64,000 bases of DNA from JASHPR01 sp963749145. Its GTDB lineage: Bacteria; Actinomycetota; Actinomycetes; Streptosporangiales; Streptosporangiaceae. The stretch lies in contig CAVVLN010000001.1 in NCBI GenBank assembly GCA_963749145.1, positions 930,001 to 994,000 on the forward strand, in the 5' to 3' direction. The notes beneath the pieces are model-generated. The model worked only from the letters and a program-made list of their open reading frames with translations, made no database searches and was not told the DNA's origin. Every line of letters starts with the position of its first letter. The first letter of the stretch is position 1. Below, one piece after another: positions 1 through 9,542 of the stretch. Made by a program: the position numbers and the translations under genes.

Positions 1-905
1 CGGCGCAGATCTCCTCGGCCAGCGGGCACCGGGTCCGGAACCGGCAGCCGGTCGGCGGATGGATCGCGCTGGGCAGCTCGCCCGAGATGCCGGCCTTGAC
101 CTTGGCCTGCTCGGCCTCGGGGTCGGCGACCGGCGCCGAGTCGAGCAGCCCCTTGGTGTAGGGGTGCGCGGGCCGCAGGTAGACCTCGTCGGCGGGCCCG
201 ATCTCGACCAGCTTGCCCAGGTACATGACGCCGATCTGGCTGGACACGTAGCGCACCACGGCGAGGTCGTGAGAGATGAACAGGTAGGTGAGGCCGAGCT
301 CGCGCTGCAGGTCGCTCATCATGTTGAGGATCTGGGCCTGGATCGACACGTCGAGGGCGGAGACCGGCTCGTCGGCCACGATCAGCTTGGGTGACAGCAT
401 CAGCGCGCGGGCGAAGCCGAGCCGCTGGCGCTGGCCGCCGGAGAACTCGTGCGGGTACCGCTCGGTCGACGTGCGCGGCAGCCCGACGTGGTCTAGCATC
501 TCCGCCACCCGCTGGTTCCGCTCGGTGCGCGAGCCGATGTGCTGCACGGTGAGCGGCTCCAGCAGGACCGCGCCGGCCCGCATCCGCGGGTCGAGAGACG
601 CATAGGCGTCCTGGAACATCAGCTGGATGTCCAGGCGCTCCCGCCGGTACGCGCGGCCGCTGCTCTTCGCGAGGTCCCGGTCCTGGAAGTTGATCGCCCC
701 GCTGGTCGGCTTCTCCAGGCCGACGACCAGCCTGCCGATCGTCGTCTTGCCGCAGCCGGACTCCCCGACCAGGCCGAGGGTGTGGCCGGCCCGGATCGTG
801 AAGCTCACGTCGGCGACCGCGCTGACCCAGCCGACCCGCCGCTGCATGACGGCTCCCTTGGTCACCGGGAAGTTCTTGACCAGGTGCTCGACGCTCAGCA
901 GCACC
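1..905 (-). CDS. dppF: Oligopeptide/dipeptide ABC importer ATP-binding protein, DppF/OppF type (3' end cut by window)
   Basis: ATPase that powers peptide import together with DppD on the inner face of the membrane. The 301 residues present show Walker A (GESGCGKTT, about residues 47-55), the signature SGGQRQR, Walker B ending VADEP, an H-loop (ISHD), and the oligopeptide-transporter C-terminal motif with clustered cysteines (CRFRTRCPLAEE) right at the window edge, so only a few dozen residues are missing. I chose GTG at 903-905 because it is the first in-frame start after the frame opens; it overlaps the dppD stop by 11 bases. An 8-base C tract just upstream (943-950 on the plus strand) means that a one-base slip would join this frame to dppD. 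Last gene of the dpp operon visible here. Confidence 0.9.
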
Positions 906-1959
906 GGGGCGGTGTCGCCGTCGAGCGTGGCGAGCTCGGGCTGGGGGGGGCCACGTGCTCGACGCGCGTCACGCTGCGGCTGAATTCGGCGGTGCCTACC
1001 GGGTGGAAGCAGGCGAACTGGTGACCGGCCACCTCCCCGCCCAGGACCGGTTCCTCCTCCCGGCACCGGTCGGTCACGTACCGGCAGCGCGCGGCGAACC
1101 GGCAGCCCGCCGGCGGGTTCACCAGGTCGGGCGGTATCCCGGGAATCGAGTACAGCCGCTCCTTGGATTCCGCGGCCTTGTCCGGCAGGGACTGGAACAG
1201 CGCCTCAGTGTAGGGGTGCCGCGGGTTGGCGAACAGCGTCCCGGTGTCGGTGATCTCAGCGATCTTGCCCGCGTACATCACCGCGACCCGGTCGGCGCGC
1301 CCGGCGATCACCCCCAGGTCGTGGGTGACCAGGATGACCGACATGCCCAGCCGGAGCCGCAGGTCGTCGATCAGCTCCAGGATCTGCTTCTGGATCGTCA
1401 CGTCCAGGGCGGTGGTGGGCTCGTCGGCGATGAGCAGCTTCGGCTCGCAGGCCAGCGCCATCGCGATCATCACGCGCTGGCGCATCCCGCCGGAGAACTG
1501 GTGCGGGTACTCGCCAATGCGCTCCTTGGCCTGCGGCATCCCGACCAGGTTGAGCACCTCGGCGGCCCGGTCCAGGGCCTGCTCGTTGTTGACGCCGCGG
1601 TGCAGCTTGACCGTCTCCGCGATCTGCTTGCCCACCGTCATCGTCGGGTTCAGCGAGGTCAGCGGGTCCTGGAAGATCATGCCGATCTCGTTGCCGCGGA
1701 CCTGGCGCATGTCCTCGTCGGAGAGCGAGCTGATCTCCGCGCCGCCGAGCCTGATGCTGCCGCCGACGATGGACCCGCCGGTCGGGAGCAGGTTCATGAT
1801 CGACAGCGCGGTCATCGTCTTGCCGCATCCCGACTCGCCCACGATGCCGAGGGTCTCCCCCGGCTCCACGTGCAGCGACACCCCGTCGACCGCGTGCACG
1901 ATCCCGTGCTTCAGCCGGATCTCGGTGTGCAGGTCGGTGATCTCAAGTAGCGGCGCCAC
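895..1959 (-). CDS. dppD: Oligopeptide/dipeptide ABC importer ATP-binding protein, DppD/OppD type
   Basis: Partner ATPase of the peptide importer, about 354 residues. It begins MAPLLEITDLHTEIRLKHG from GTG at 1957-1959, with a purine-rich GGGGGAGAG upstream; the start lies 14 bases after the dppC stop. Visible motifs are Walker A GESGCGKTMT, signature SGGMRQR, Walker B LLIADEPTTALD, the H-loop VTHD, and the family C-terminal cysteine cluster (CRFAARCRYVTDRC...CFHP). The last roughly 20 residues, after the C tract, are low complexity (Ser/Pro/Thr) and look like read-through of the neighbouring frame, so the true C-terminus may differ if the tract length is wrong. Confidence 0.93.
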   Translation of the reverse strand: MAPLLEITDLHTEIRLKHGIVHAVDGVSLHVEPGETLGIVGESGCGKTMTALSIMNLLPTGGSIVGGSIRLGGAEISSLSDEDMRQVRGNEIGMIFQDPLTSLNPTMTVGKQIAETVKLHRGVNNEQALDRAAEVLNLVGMPQAKERIGEYPHQFSGGMRQRVMIAMALACEPKLLIADEPTTALDVTIQKQILELIDDLRLRLGMSVILVTHDLGVIAGRADRVAVMYAGKIAEITDTGTLFANPRHPYTEALFQSLPDKAAESKERLYSIPGIPPDLVNPPAGCRFAARCRYVTDRCREEEPVLGGEVAGHQFACFHPVGTAEFSRSVTRVEHVAPPSPSSPRSTATPPRCC

Positions 1960-1973
1960 CAGGTCTCTCCCCC

Positions 1974-2927
1974 TTACCGGCGCTGCAGCCGGGTCTCGAA
2001 CGAGTCGCGGAGCGCGTCGCCGATGAAGTTGAAGCAGATGCAGGTCAGGATGATCGCGATGCCCGGCGGGTAGATCAGCCACCAGTAGTTCGTGCCGGAC
2101 TGTATGTAGGTCAGTCCGCCGGACAGCATGTCCCCCCAGTCGGTCGCGGGCGGCTGGACGCCGAGGCCGAGGAAGCCCAGGCCGGCCAGGATGATGATCG
2201 AGTCCGCGATCGCGAACGTGGTCTGCACGATGATCGTGCCGATCGCGTTCGGGATGATATGCCGCACGACCGCGCGGGACCTGCCTCCGCCGATGACCTT
2301 GACCGCCTGCACGTACTCCCGGGTGCGCAGCGAGAGCGTCTCGCCGCGCACCAGCCGGGCCACGCCCAGCCAGTAGAACACGGCGATGATGAAGATCATG
2401 ATCAGCGTGTCCGGGTGGAAGATCACCGACAGGATGATGACCACCATGATGTAGGGGATGGACAGCCCTGCGTCGACGATGCGCATCAGGATCGCGTCGA
2501 CCGGGCCGCCGACGAATCCGGAGAAGGCCCCGTAGAGGCTGCCGATGAAGACCGCCACGATGGCGGCGGCGAACCCGACCTCCAGGGAGGTCTGGCCGCC
2601 GATCATCAGCCGGCCGAGCTGGTCGTAGCCGACGTTGTCGCAGCCGAGCGGGTGCGCGGAGCCAGGCGGGCACAGCGCATTGGTCAGGTTCGTGTTCACC
2701 TGGTTGGTGTGGTAGATGTGCGGTCCGACGAAGCAGAACAGCACGATGAACACGAGCAAGCCGAGGCTGGCCAGCGCGAGCTTGTTCTCCGCGAACACCT
2801 CCCAGCCGCGGCGCAGCAGGCTGCGCGGCTTCGCGGCCGCGAGCTCCCCCCCAGTGGCCTCGGGGCCTTCCGGAGGCAGGATCGGGGTCTCTACCTCGCG
2901 GGGATCCGCGCCCGGCATGATGGCCAT
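1974..2927 (-). CDS. dppC: Peptide ABC importer permease, DppC type
   Basis: Membrane permease of the dpp importer, 317 residues. A cytosolic N-tail of about 40 residues carries the OppC N-terminal region (RGWEVFAENKLALASLG), followed by a first membrane helix, a periplasmic loop with two cysteines (CPPGSAHPLGCD, a hallmark of this subfamily), then five more hydrophobic segments. The EAA-type coupling loop is at about residues 210-230 (EYVQAVKVIGGGRSRAVVRHI). The ATG overlaps the dppB stop by one base (TGATG), showing translational coupling. Length and motif order are normal for the family. Confidence 0.95.
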   Translation of the reverse strand: MAIMPGADPREVETPILPPEGPEATGGELAAAKPRSLLRRGWEVFAENKLALASLGLLVFIVLFCFVGPHIYHTNQVNTNLTNALCPPGSAHPLGCDNVGYDQLGRLMIGGQTSLEVGFAAAIVAVFIGSLYGAFSGFVGGPVDAILMRIVDAGLSIPYIMVVIILSVIFHPDTLIMIFIIAVFYWLGVARLVRGETLSLRTREYVQAVKVIGGGRSRAVVRHIIPNAIGTIIVQTTFAIADSIIILAGLGFLGLGVQPPATDWGDMLSGGLTYIQSGTNYWWLIYPPGIAIILTCICFNFIGDALRDSFETRLQRR

Positions 2928-3874
2928 CAGTTGTACCTCACCCTCGGGTCGAGCACCGCGTAGCTCACGTCGGCCAGCAGGTTCCCCAGGATCGTCGCCA
3001 GCGTGGCGATGAGCGTGAACCCGAGCAGGACCTGGTAGTCAACGTTGAGCGCGGCGTTGTAGAACGCGAGCCCCATGCCGGGATAGTTGAACACCACCTC
3101 GATGAAGATCGCGCCGGCGACGAGCGTGGGCAGCGAGAGGCCGAGCAGGGTGACGATCGACATCAGCGAGTTGCGGAACACGTGCCCCCACAGCACCCGC
3201 CGCTCGCTGGCGCCCTTGGCCCGCGCGGTGCGGACGTAGTCCTGCACCAGGTTGTCCATCACCGACGAGCGCATGTACCGGCTCCACAGCGCGTACAGCA
3301 CGAACGAGTACGCGGCCACCGGCAGCACCAGCGCCCTGGGCTGGGACAGGATCTGGGCCACCGTGGTGCCCTGCGGGGCGAACGGCGGGAACAGGTGAAT
3401 GTCGATGGAGAACCACTCGACTAGGAGTATGCCGACGAAGAACGTGGGGGTGGCGTACCCGAGGAACGAGATCCCGGTCAGGATGTAGTCGCCGGTGGTG
3501 TAGCGCTTCACTGCCTGGTAGAGGCCGAGCGGGATGCCGAACAGCAGCGAGACCACGGTGCCGAGGAGAACCAGGATGATCGTCTTCGGCAGGTCCTGGG
3601 CGATCAGGCTGGTGACCGACTGGTTGAGCTTGGTCGAGTAGCCGAGGTTGCCGTGCAGCAGCTGCCCGACCCACTTGACGTACTGCACGTAGAACGGCTT
3701 GTCGAAGCCGTACAGGTTGTTGTAGTAGGCGACCTGCTGCGGGGTCGCCCGCGGGCCGAGCAGCGCCCGGATCGGCCCGCCCGGGAACAGGTGCACGAGG
3801 AACAGCGTGAACACGGTCACCAGGAGCACGACCAGGAGGGCCTGGAGGGTCCGGCGGATCAGGAATCCGGTCAT
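2927..3874 (-). CDS. dppB: Peptide ABC importer permease, DppB type
   Basis: First permease of the importer, 315 residues. It begins MTGFLIRRTLQALLVVLLV, the characteristic DppB first helix, followed by the FFGDPV-type region (here HLFPGGPIRALLG), and five further hydrophobic segments. The coupling loop is at about 215-235 (DYVRTARAKGASERRVLWGH), and it ends with DPRVRY, the canonical DppB C-terminus. Separated from the upstream lipoprotein gene by 182 bases that contain a strong GC hairpin, it opens the membrane/ATPase part of the operon. Confidence 0.95.
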   Translation of the reverse strand: MTGFLIRRTLQALLVVLLVTVFTLFLVHLFPGGPIRALLGPRATPQQVAYYNNLYGFDKPFYVQYVKWVGQLLHGNLGYSTKLNQSVTSLIAQDLPKTIILVLLGTVVSLLFGIPLGLYQAVKRYTTGDYILTGISFLGYATPTFFVGILLVEWFSIDIHLFPPFAPQGTTVAQILSQPRALVLPVAAYSFVLYALWSRYMRSSVMDNLVQDYVRTARAKGASERRVLWGHVFRNSLMSIVTLLGLSLPTLVAGAIFIEVVFNYPGMGLAFYNAALNVDYQVLLGFTLIATLATILGNLLADVSYAVLDPRVRYN

Positions 3875-3982
3875 CGCGCCACCGTCCCGCCTGCGGGCCG
3901 GTCACCGTCCGCGCCGCGCCATGGTGTCATGAGTTCCTCCCGTTCCGGCCAGCTTCTCACTGCCGCATGCCATTCCGCCAGT

Positions 3983-4023
3983 GGCCGCCGGCCCGCCCGC
4001 AGGACGCGGGCGGGACGGCGGCC
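3983..4023 (-). terminator. GC-rich hairpin between the lipoprotein gene and dppB (partial terminator candidate)
   Basis: Near-perfect inverted repeat: GGCCGCCGGCCCGCCCGC pairs with GCGGGCGGGACGGCGGCC around a 4-base loop, with one mismatch. There is no T tract, as is common for actinobacterial hairpin terminators. It lies between the substrate-binding gene and dppB. By analogy with other binding-protein operons it may lower transcription of the transport genes or protect the 3' end of the lipoprotein mRNA; that role is inferred. Confidence 0.5.
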
Positions 4024-4056
4024 AAGGCCTCCTACTACTGCCTTACTACTTCCCGC

Positions 4057-5922
4057 CTACTTGGTGAAGTACCAGTACTCGGGAAGCAGGGTGTAGAGCG
4101 AGTTGAAGGTGACGCCGTGCAGGTTGCTGCTGACCGCCTGGATGCTGTACGGGTTCGGATTCCAGATGAACGGCAGCTGCTGCGCCCCGAAAGTGGCGTA
4201 CTGATCGAAGACGGACAGGCTGTTGCTGGTGTGCGTCGCGGTGATCAGCTTGTCCATCGTGGGGTCGGAGTAGTTGCCGGAGTTCGACCCCGCGCCGGTC
4301 GCGAACAGCGGCTCGCCGGTCGGCTCGAAGCCCGGGCCGTCGAAGTTCCAGCCGCCGAAGGCGAACACCTGGATGTCGCACTTCGAACTCATCGGCGAGC
4401 ACGGCGCGCTCTGGCCGATGATCGAGGTGAACGTCTCCCCGACCAGGTTGATGTCGATGCCGGCCTGGCCGGCATCGGACTTGTAGGTCTCCCACATCGC
4501 CGTGACCGCGGCCTGGCCGGTCGCGTAGACGAACGTGAACTTCGCCTGCTGGCCCTTGGTGATGCCGGCGCCGCACTTGGCCGGGTCCTGGCAGGTCATC
4601 ACGCCGCCCACCTCGGACCAGCCGTGGCTCTCCAGCGTCGACTTCGCCTTGGCGATGTTGAACGGGTACGGGCCCTGGCTGCTGTTCTCGGTCTGGATGG
4701 AAGGTATCCACTGGTTCCCGGGCGGCGTGTTCGGGGCCGGCCCCGAGGTCGGGATGCTGTATCCGCGGTAGATCGCCTTGTCGATGCCGAGCTGGTCCAT
4801 GGACTCCTGCAGGGCCTGCCGCATGTAGAGCTGCCGGGCCATGTAGCCCACCGTCGGGTTGTTGAAGTTGGGCTGGGCGTAGTAGATGCCGAACGAGTAG
4901 AAGGGCTGCAGGTTGTAGCCGCTGCCCACCGGGTTGGTCGCCGGCACGGCCGAGTTCGCCGGCTTCGGCGGCAGGTCCGCCGGGGGGACGTAGCCGATGG
5001 TGACCTGCCCGGCCTTCAGCGCGGTGTACTCGGTCGCGTCGTCGGTGTACGGCACCAGCTTGAATGCCGACAGCTGCGGCTTCGGGCTGCCGGAGTACGC
5101 CGTGTTCGGCACGAACGTGACGTTGCCGGTCGTGCTGTAGTAGGAGAGCTTCCACGGGCCGTCCACCACCGACCAGAGCGGGCTGGTCGCGTAGGTCGAG
5201 GAGATCTTCGACTGGGCGGTCAGGAACGTGTAGACCGCCTTGCACTTCGCCCAGCCGTCGGCCGCGGTGTCGGTGGTGCAGCCGCCGCTGCCCGGCTTCG
5301 CGCCCAGGCTGGTGACGTCCCAGGACAGCGGCATCGGGTTGAGCTCGGCCAGCTGGTTGTAGGTGTACCAGATGCTGGAGTAGGGCTTGTTGAGCTGCAG
5401 CGTGAGCGTGTTCCCGCTGGCCGAGGCGGACGTCACGTTGTCCGGCAGCAGGCCGGGCGAGTAGGCGTACCAGTTCGCCTTCTCGGCGAACGCCATGTTC
5501 AGGAAGAAGAGCACGGAGTCGGCGTTGACGGGCTCGCCGTTGCTCCACTTCCAGCCCTTCATGGTGACGCTGACCGTCTTGCCGCCGTTGGAGTACACCG
5601 GCGGGTTGGCGGGCGACAGCGGGTAGTTGATGGCCACCGAGGTGTTGGTGTTGTTGCCGAACATGTACAGCGGCCGGTACATCAGCCACTGGAACTGCTC
5701 GTCGTTGTACACGCTGGCGCTGGTGATCGCGTAGAACGGGAAGATAAAGGTGTCCGTGGTGCCCGGCGGCAGCGCGAACGTCGCCGTCCCGCCCTTCACC
5801 GCCGTGCCGCTCGAGGAAGTACTCGGGCTGGTGCTGCTGGAACTGCAGCCCGCCGCCACCACCGCGACCGCGGCCACCCCGGCCGCCGCCGCGAGGCGCA
5901 GCTTACGTCTCCATAGGTTCAT
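4057..5922 (-). CDS. dppA: Peptide-binding lipoprotein of ABC importer (SBP family 5)
   Basis: Extracytoplasmic receptor that delivers peptides to DppBC. 621 residues from ATG at 5920-5922, preceded by AAGGAG six bases upstream; further in-frame starts upstream lack a ribosome site. A signal peptide with positive start (MNLWRRKLR), an Ala/Val core and a lipobox VVAAGC place the lipid-anchored Cys at about residue 27, followed by a Ser/Thr linker. The body shows SBP_bac_5 features (MKGWKWSNGEPVNADSVLF near residues 115-133; RQALQESMDQLGIDKAIYRG near 365-384). Somewhat long for the family (usually 500-600). The specific ligand cannot be read from the sequence; dppA is a family-level name. Confidence 0.88.
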   Translation of the reverse strand: MNLWRRKLRLAAAAGVAAVAVVAAGCSSSSTSPSTSSSGTAVKGGTATFALPPGTTDTFIFPFYAITSASVYNDEQFQWLMYRPLYMFGNNTNTSVAINYPLSPANPPVYSNGGKTVSVTMKGWKWSNGEPVNADSVLFFLNMAFAEKANWYAYSPGLLPDNVTSASASGNTLTLQLNKPYSSIWYTYNQLAELNPMPLSWDVTSLGAKPGSGGCTTDTAADGWAKCKAVYTFLTAQSKISSTYATSPLWSVVDGPWKLSYYSTTGNVTFVPNTAYSGSPKPQLSAFKLVPYTDDATEYTALKAGQVTIGYVPPADLPPKPANSAVPATNPVGSGYNLQPFYSFGIYYAQPNFNNPTVGYMARQLYMRQALQESMDQLGIDKAIYRGYSIPTSGPAPNTPPGNQWIPSIQTENSSQGPYPFNIAKAKSTLESHGWSEVGGVMTCQDPAKCGAGITKGQQAKFTFVYATGQAAVTAMWETYKSDAGQAGIDINLVGETFTSIIGQSAPCSPMSSKCDIQVFAFGGWNFDGPGFEPTGEPLFATGAGSNSGNYSDPTMDKLITATHTSNSLSVFDQYATFGAQQLPFIWNPNPYSIQAVSSNLHGVTFNSLYTLLPEYWYFTK

Positions 5923-6209
5923 GTGTGCTCCTTCGTTGTCGCGCGTGCGCGCGCGTGATGCCATGCCGGTTCCTGCCCAGGCGCTCCGTTTACCCGTTCG
6001 CGCGCGGGCCAACCCGCAACATCCAAGGTCGTTCGGGCCCGCCGCTGCGAGCCGCTGCGGTCGGCTTCGCGTGACCTTGACCGTGTCACCCGCTCGCCGC
6101 CTCTCTGCCAGCCCGCCCCGGCGTGTCGATCCGCGCCCCGGCATGGCTGCCGCGCGCCAACGACACCTTTGTCCCGGCTACGGTTCGCTCCGAGCGTAGT
6201 TTCACTGAT

Positions 6210-6238
6210 CAGCTAGATTCCAGCAGTAAATGTCACAA
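6210..6238 (-). promoter_or_regulatory. Candidate promoter of the dpp operon in a 543-base gene-free stretch (5923-6465)
   Basis: On the minus strand TTGTGA, a 17-base spacer and TAGCTG form a plausible -35/-10 pair in the only AT-richer part (6200-6320) of the gap between the dppA start and the fabI stop. It would give a leader of about 280 bases. Nothing else recognisable (no open frame with coding character, no tRNA) was seen in 5923-6465. Confidence 0.3.
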
Positions 6239-6465
6239 CTTCCTATCGATGTCGTCGCAGGCCATAGCTGGTCCTGTCGGCCACCACGTCGGTGTTACCC
6301 GGTTACTACGAATAGGGCAAACGTTCCTCCGGCGAGCACGCCGTGCGCTAGAGCGGCCCGGCCGCCCGAAAACCTGATGCGCAGCCCGGGCCGACGTGCC
6401 AGACTCCGCCGCCCATGGCCCCGCACGACCACGCTTGGCGGCCGGCCCGCCCGCCCGGGCCCCGG

Positions 6466-7228
6466 TCAGCCGCCGATCGCGTGCGCGCCGCCGTCCACGT
6501 GCACGATCTCGCCGGTCGTGGCCGGGAACCAGTCGGACAGCAGCGCCACGCAGCCGCGCGGCGGGCTCGGGGTCGGACAGGTTCCAGCCCAGCGGGGCGC
6601 GCTTCTCCCACAGCCCCCGGAAGTCGTCGAAGCCCGGGATGCTCCGGGCGGCCATGGTCCGCAGCGGCCCGGCCGAGACCAGGTTCACCCGGATCCCCCG
6701 CGGGCCGAGGTCGCGGGCCAGGTAGCGCGCGCAGGACTCCAGGCCGGCCTTGGCCACGCCCATCCAGTCGTAGCCCGGCCAGGCCACCCGGGCATCGAAG
6801 TCCATGCCCACGATCGAGCCCCCGCTGCTCATCAGCGGCAGCGCCGCCACGGCCAGCGCCTTGAGCGAGTAGGTGGAGGTGTGCAGCGCGATGGCCACGT
6901 CCTCCCAGGGCGTCTGCAGGAAGTTGCCGCCCAGGGCCGACTGCGGCGCGTTGCCGATGCTGTGCACGACACCGTCGAGGCCGTCGACGTGCTCCGCGAC
7001 CCGGCTGGCCAGCGAGCCGAGCTGGCCCGGGTCGGTCACGTCCAGCTCCAGGACCGGCGGCGGGTCGGGCAGCCGCCGGGCGATCCGCTCGACCAGCGTC
7101 AGCCGCCCGTAGCCGGTCAGCACCACGGTCGCGCCCTCCTGCTGTGCGATCCGTGCCACGTGAAAGGCGATCGAGGCGTCGGTGAGGACGCCGGTCACCA
7201 GGATCCGCTTGCCGTCCAGAATGCCCAT
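6466..7228 (-). CDS. fabI: Enoyl-[acyl-carrier-protein] reductase (NADH), with a single-base frame break
   Basis: Catalyses the last reduction of the fatty-acid elongation cycle (FASII). Starts MGILDGKRILVTGVLTDASI, the FabI/InhA cofactor-binding N-terminus; the active-site region YDWMGVAKAGLES holds the Tyr and Lys; substrate-loop region around NLVSAGPLRTMAA. After residue ~225 (DPEPAAR) the frame breaks at about 6551-6557. One extra base restores the expected C-terminus (ending TGEIVHVDGGAHAIGG, stop at 6466-6468), giving about 253 residues, the normal size. Follows fabG by 28 bases, like mabA-inhA of mycobacteria. An essential enzyme is unlikely to be truly broken, so a sequence error is the simplest reading. 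Confidence 0.9.
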
Positions 7229-7256
7229 CGCGCTGCCTTTCCCGCTGGCCTGCCGG

Positions 7257-7961
7257 TCAGTGACCCATGCCCAGGCCGCCGTCGACCGGGATGACCGCCC
7301 CGGTGATGTACCCGGCGTCGGCCGAGGCCAGGAACGCCACCGCCGCCGCCACCTCGTCCGCCGACGCGAGGCGGCCGAGCGGCACGCCGGCCAGGATCGC
7401 CGCCTTCCGGTCCTCGGGCAGCGCCGCGGTCATGTCGGTGTCCACGAACCCGGGCGCGACCACGTTGACCGTGATCGACCGGCTGGCCAGCTCGCGGGCC
7501 AGCGACCGGGCCAGCCCGACCAGGCCCGCCTTGGACGCCGCGTAGTTGGCCTGGCCGCCCGAGCCGAGCAGGCCCACCACCGAGGAGATGAACACGATCC
7601 GCCCGCGCCGCATCCGGATCATGCCGCGGACCGCCCGCTTGGCCACCCGGTAGGCGCCGGTCAGGTTGGTGTCCAGCACCGCCGCGAAGTCGTCCTCGCT
7701 CATCAGCGCGAGCAGCTGGTCGCGGGTGATCCCGGCGTTGGCCACCAGCACCTCGACCGGCCCGTGCGCGGCCTCAGCCGCCGTGAAGGCCTCGTCCACG
7801 GCGGCGGCGTCGGTCACGTCGCACCGGGCCACGGTCAGCCCCTCGATCGGCTCGCCGGAGCGGGAGGTGACGGTGACCTTGTCCCCGCCGTCCGCCAGCC
7901 GCCGGGCGATGGCCAGCCCGATGCCGCGGTTCCCGCCGGTGACGAGGACGGATCGGCTCAT
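7257..7961 (-). CDS. fabG: 3-oxoacyl-[acyl-carrier-protein] reductase
   Basis: NADPH-dependent ketoreductase of FASII, 234 residues. SDR motifs in order: TGGNRGIG (about 8-15), NAG with catalytic context LVANAGITRD (about 80-90), Ser in FISSVVGLLG (about 132), YAASK (about 149-153), and the C-terminal ITGAVIPVDGGLGMGH typical of FabG. ATG at 7959-7961 has GGAGG eight bases upstream. Transcribed ahead of fabI in a two-gene unit; divergent from tldD, sharing a gap of about 60 bases. Confidence 0.95.
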   Translation of the reverse strand: MSRSVLVTGGNRGIGLAIARRLADGGDKVTVTSRSGEPIEGLTVARCDVTDAAAVDEAFTAAEAAHGPVEVLVANAGITRDQLLALMSEDDFAAVLDTNLTGAYRVAKRAVRGMIRMRRGRIVFISSVVGLLGSGGQANYAASKAGLVGLARSLARELASRSITVNVVAPGFVDTDMTAALPEDRKAAILAGVPLGRLASADEVAAAVAFLASADAGYITGAVIPVDGGLGMGH

Positions 7962-8021
7962 CTCAGGGACCTCCGGCTGCCTGGATCGCGGACTGCGATG
8001 CTCAGGATAGATTGGCCTGCC

Positions 8022-9542
8022 GTGGCCCATACCGCAGACCAGGCATCCGCGCCGATCGACGAGGAGTTCACCGCCTACCCGCTGCGGCGGCTGGCCGGCG
8101 CCGCGCTGCAGCGGGCCGCCGAGCTCGGTGCCGAGCACGCCGACTTCCGCGCCGAGCGCATCAGGGGCCAGCACATCGGCCTGTCCGACGGCAGCCTGGA
8201 GACCATGTACGACTCCGACGACCTGGGCCTGGCGGTCCGGGTGGTGGTGGACGGGACCTGGGGGTTCGCCGCGGCGGTCGACCTGACCCCGGACGCGGCG
8301 GCGCGGGCGGCGCAGGCCGCCGTGGACGTGGCCCGGGTGGCCGCCGCCGTCAACACCGAGCGGATCGAGCTGGCCGGCGAGCCCGCGCACGGCGAGGTCA
8401 GCTGGGTCTCCGCCTACGAGGTGGATCCGTTCCGCGTCGGCGTCGCCGACAAGATCGCGCTGCTGGCCGGGTGGAGTTCGGAGTTGCTCGCCCGCGACGG
8501 GATCGACCACGTGGACGCGTCGCTGCTGCAGGTCAAGGAGTGCAAGTTCTATTGCGACGGCGCCACCACCGCGACCCAGCAGCGGGTGCGGCTGCACCCG
8601 AGCGTGACCGCGGTCGCGGTCGAGGCGGGCGGCCGGTTCGAGACCATGCGCACGCTCGCCCCTCCGGTCGGGCGCGGCTACGAGTTCCTGGACTCCGGCT
8701 GGGACTTCGCGGCCGAGCTGGCCGAGATGCCCGAGCTGCTCGCGGCCAAGCTGGCCGCGCCCTCGGTCCAGCCGGGCCGCTACGACCTGGTCATCGACCC
8801 GTCGAACCTGTGGCTGACGATCCACGAGTCGATCGGGCACGCGACCGAGCTGGACCGGGCCCTCGGCTACGAGGCGGCGTACGCGGGCACCTCCTTCGCC
8901 ACCCCGGACCAGCTGGGCCGGCTGCAGTACGGCTCGCCGCTGATGCACGTGACCGGGGACCGCACGGCCCCGCACGGCCTGGCCACGATCGGCTACGACG
9001 ACGAGGGGGTGGCCGCGCAGTCCTGGGACCTGATCACGGGGGGCGTGCTGACCGGGTTCCAGCTCGACCGGCGGATGGCCCGGCGCCAGGGCCTGGGCCG
9101 CTCCAACGGGTGCTCGTACGCCGACTCGCCGGGCAACATGCCGATCCAGCGGATGGCCAACGTCTCGCTGCAGCCGGCCGCGGGCGGGCCGTCGACCGCG
9201 GAGCTGATCGCCGGCGTGGAGTACGGGATCTACGTCGTCGGCGACAAGAGCTGGTCGATCGACATGCAGCGGTACAACTTCCAGTTCACCGGGCAGCGGT
9301 TCTTCCTGATCTCCGGCGGCCGCCTGGCCGGCCAGCTGCGTGACGTCGCCTACCAGGCCACCACCACCGACTTCTGGAACGCGATGGAGGCGGTCGGCGG
9401 GCCGCAGAGCTACGTGCTCGGCGGCGCGTTCAACTGCGGCAAGGGCCAGCCCAGCCAGATCGCGCCGGTCAGCCACGGCTGCCCGGCCGTGTTCCTGCGG
9501 GGAATCCGGATACTCAACACCGCGCAGGAGGCGGCGTCATGA
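8022..9542 (+). CDS. tldD: TldD family metallopeptidase
   Basis: Large subunit of the TldD/TldE metalloprotease, which degrades unfolded or modified peptides and matures some ribosomal peptides. About 506 residues from GTG at 8022 (an ATG at 7998 in frame would add eight residues and cannot be excluded). The zinc motif is the TldD-type HESIGHATE (near residue 268), preceded by LWLTI; the conserved C-terminal block includes RQGLGRSNGCSYAD and the final FLRGIRILNTAQEA. The stop overlaps the tldE start as ATGA, so the pair is translationally coupled. Confidence 0.93.
   Translation: MAHTADQASAPIDEEFTAYPLRRLAGAALQRAAELGAEHADFRAERIRGQHIGLSDGSLETMYDSDDLGLAVRVVVDGTWGFAAAVDLTPDAAARAAQAAVDVARVAAAVNTERIELAGEPAHGEVSWVSAYEVDPFRVGVADKIALLAGWSSELLARDGIDHVDASLLQVKECKFYCDGATTATQQRVRLHPSVTAVAVEAGGRFETMRTLAPPVGRGYEFLDSGWDFAAELAEMPELLAAKLAAPSVQPGRYDLVIDPSNLWLTIHESIGHATELDRALGYEAAYAGTSFATPDQLGRLQYGSPLMHVTGDRTAPHGLATIGYDDEGVAAQSWDLITGGVLTGFQLDRRMARRQGLGRSNGCSYADSPGNMPIQRMANVSLQPAAGGPSTAELIAGVEYGIYVVGDKSWSIDMQRYNFQFTGQRFFLISGGRLAGQLRDVAYQATTTDFWNAMEAVGGPQSYVLGGAFNCGKGQPSQIAPVSHGCPAVFLRGIRILNTAQEAAS

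Noticed and set aside
895..2673. A single 592-codon minus-strand frame spanning dppC and dppD
   Set aside because: Its first 240 residues are an off-frame reading of dppC; only the part from GTG 1959 is a real protein.
3967..5916. A 649-codon plus-strand frame opposite dppA
   Set aside because: Arg/Val/Gly-rich shadow frame without motifs; the minus strand has a lipoprotein signal peptide and SBP family 5 blocks.
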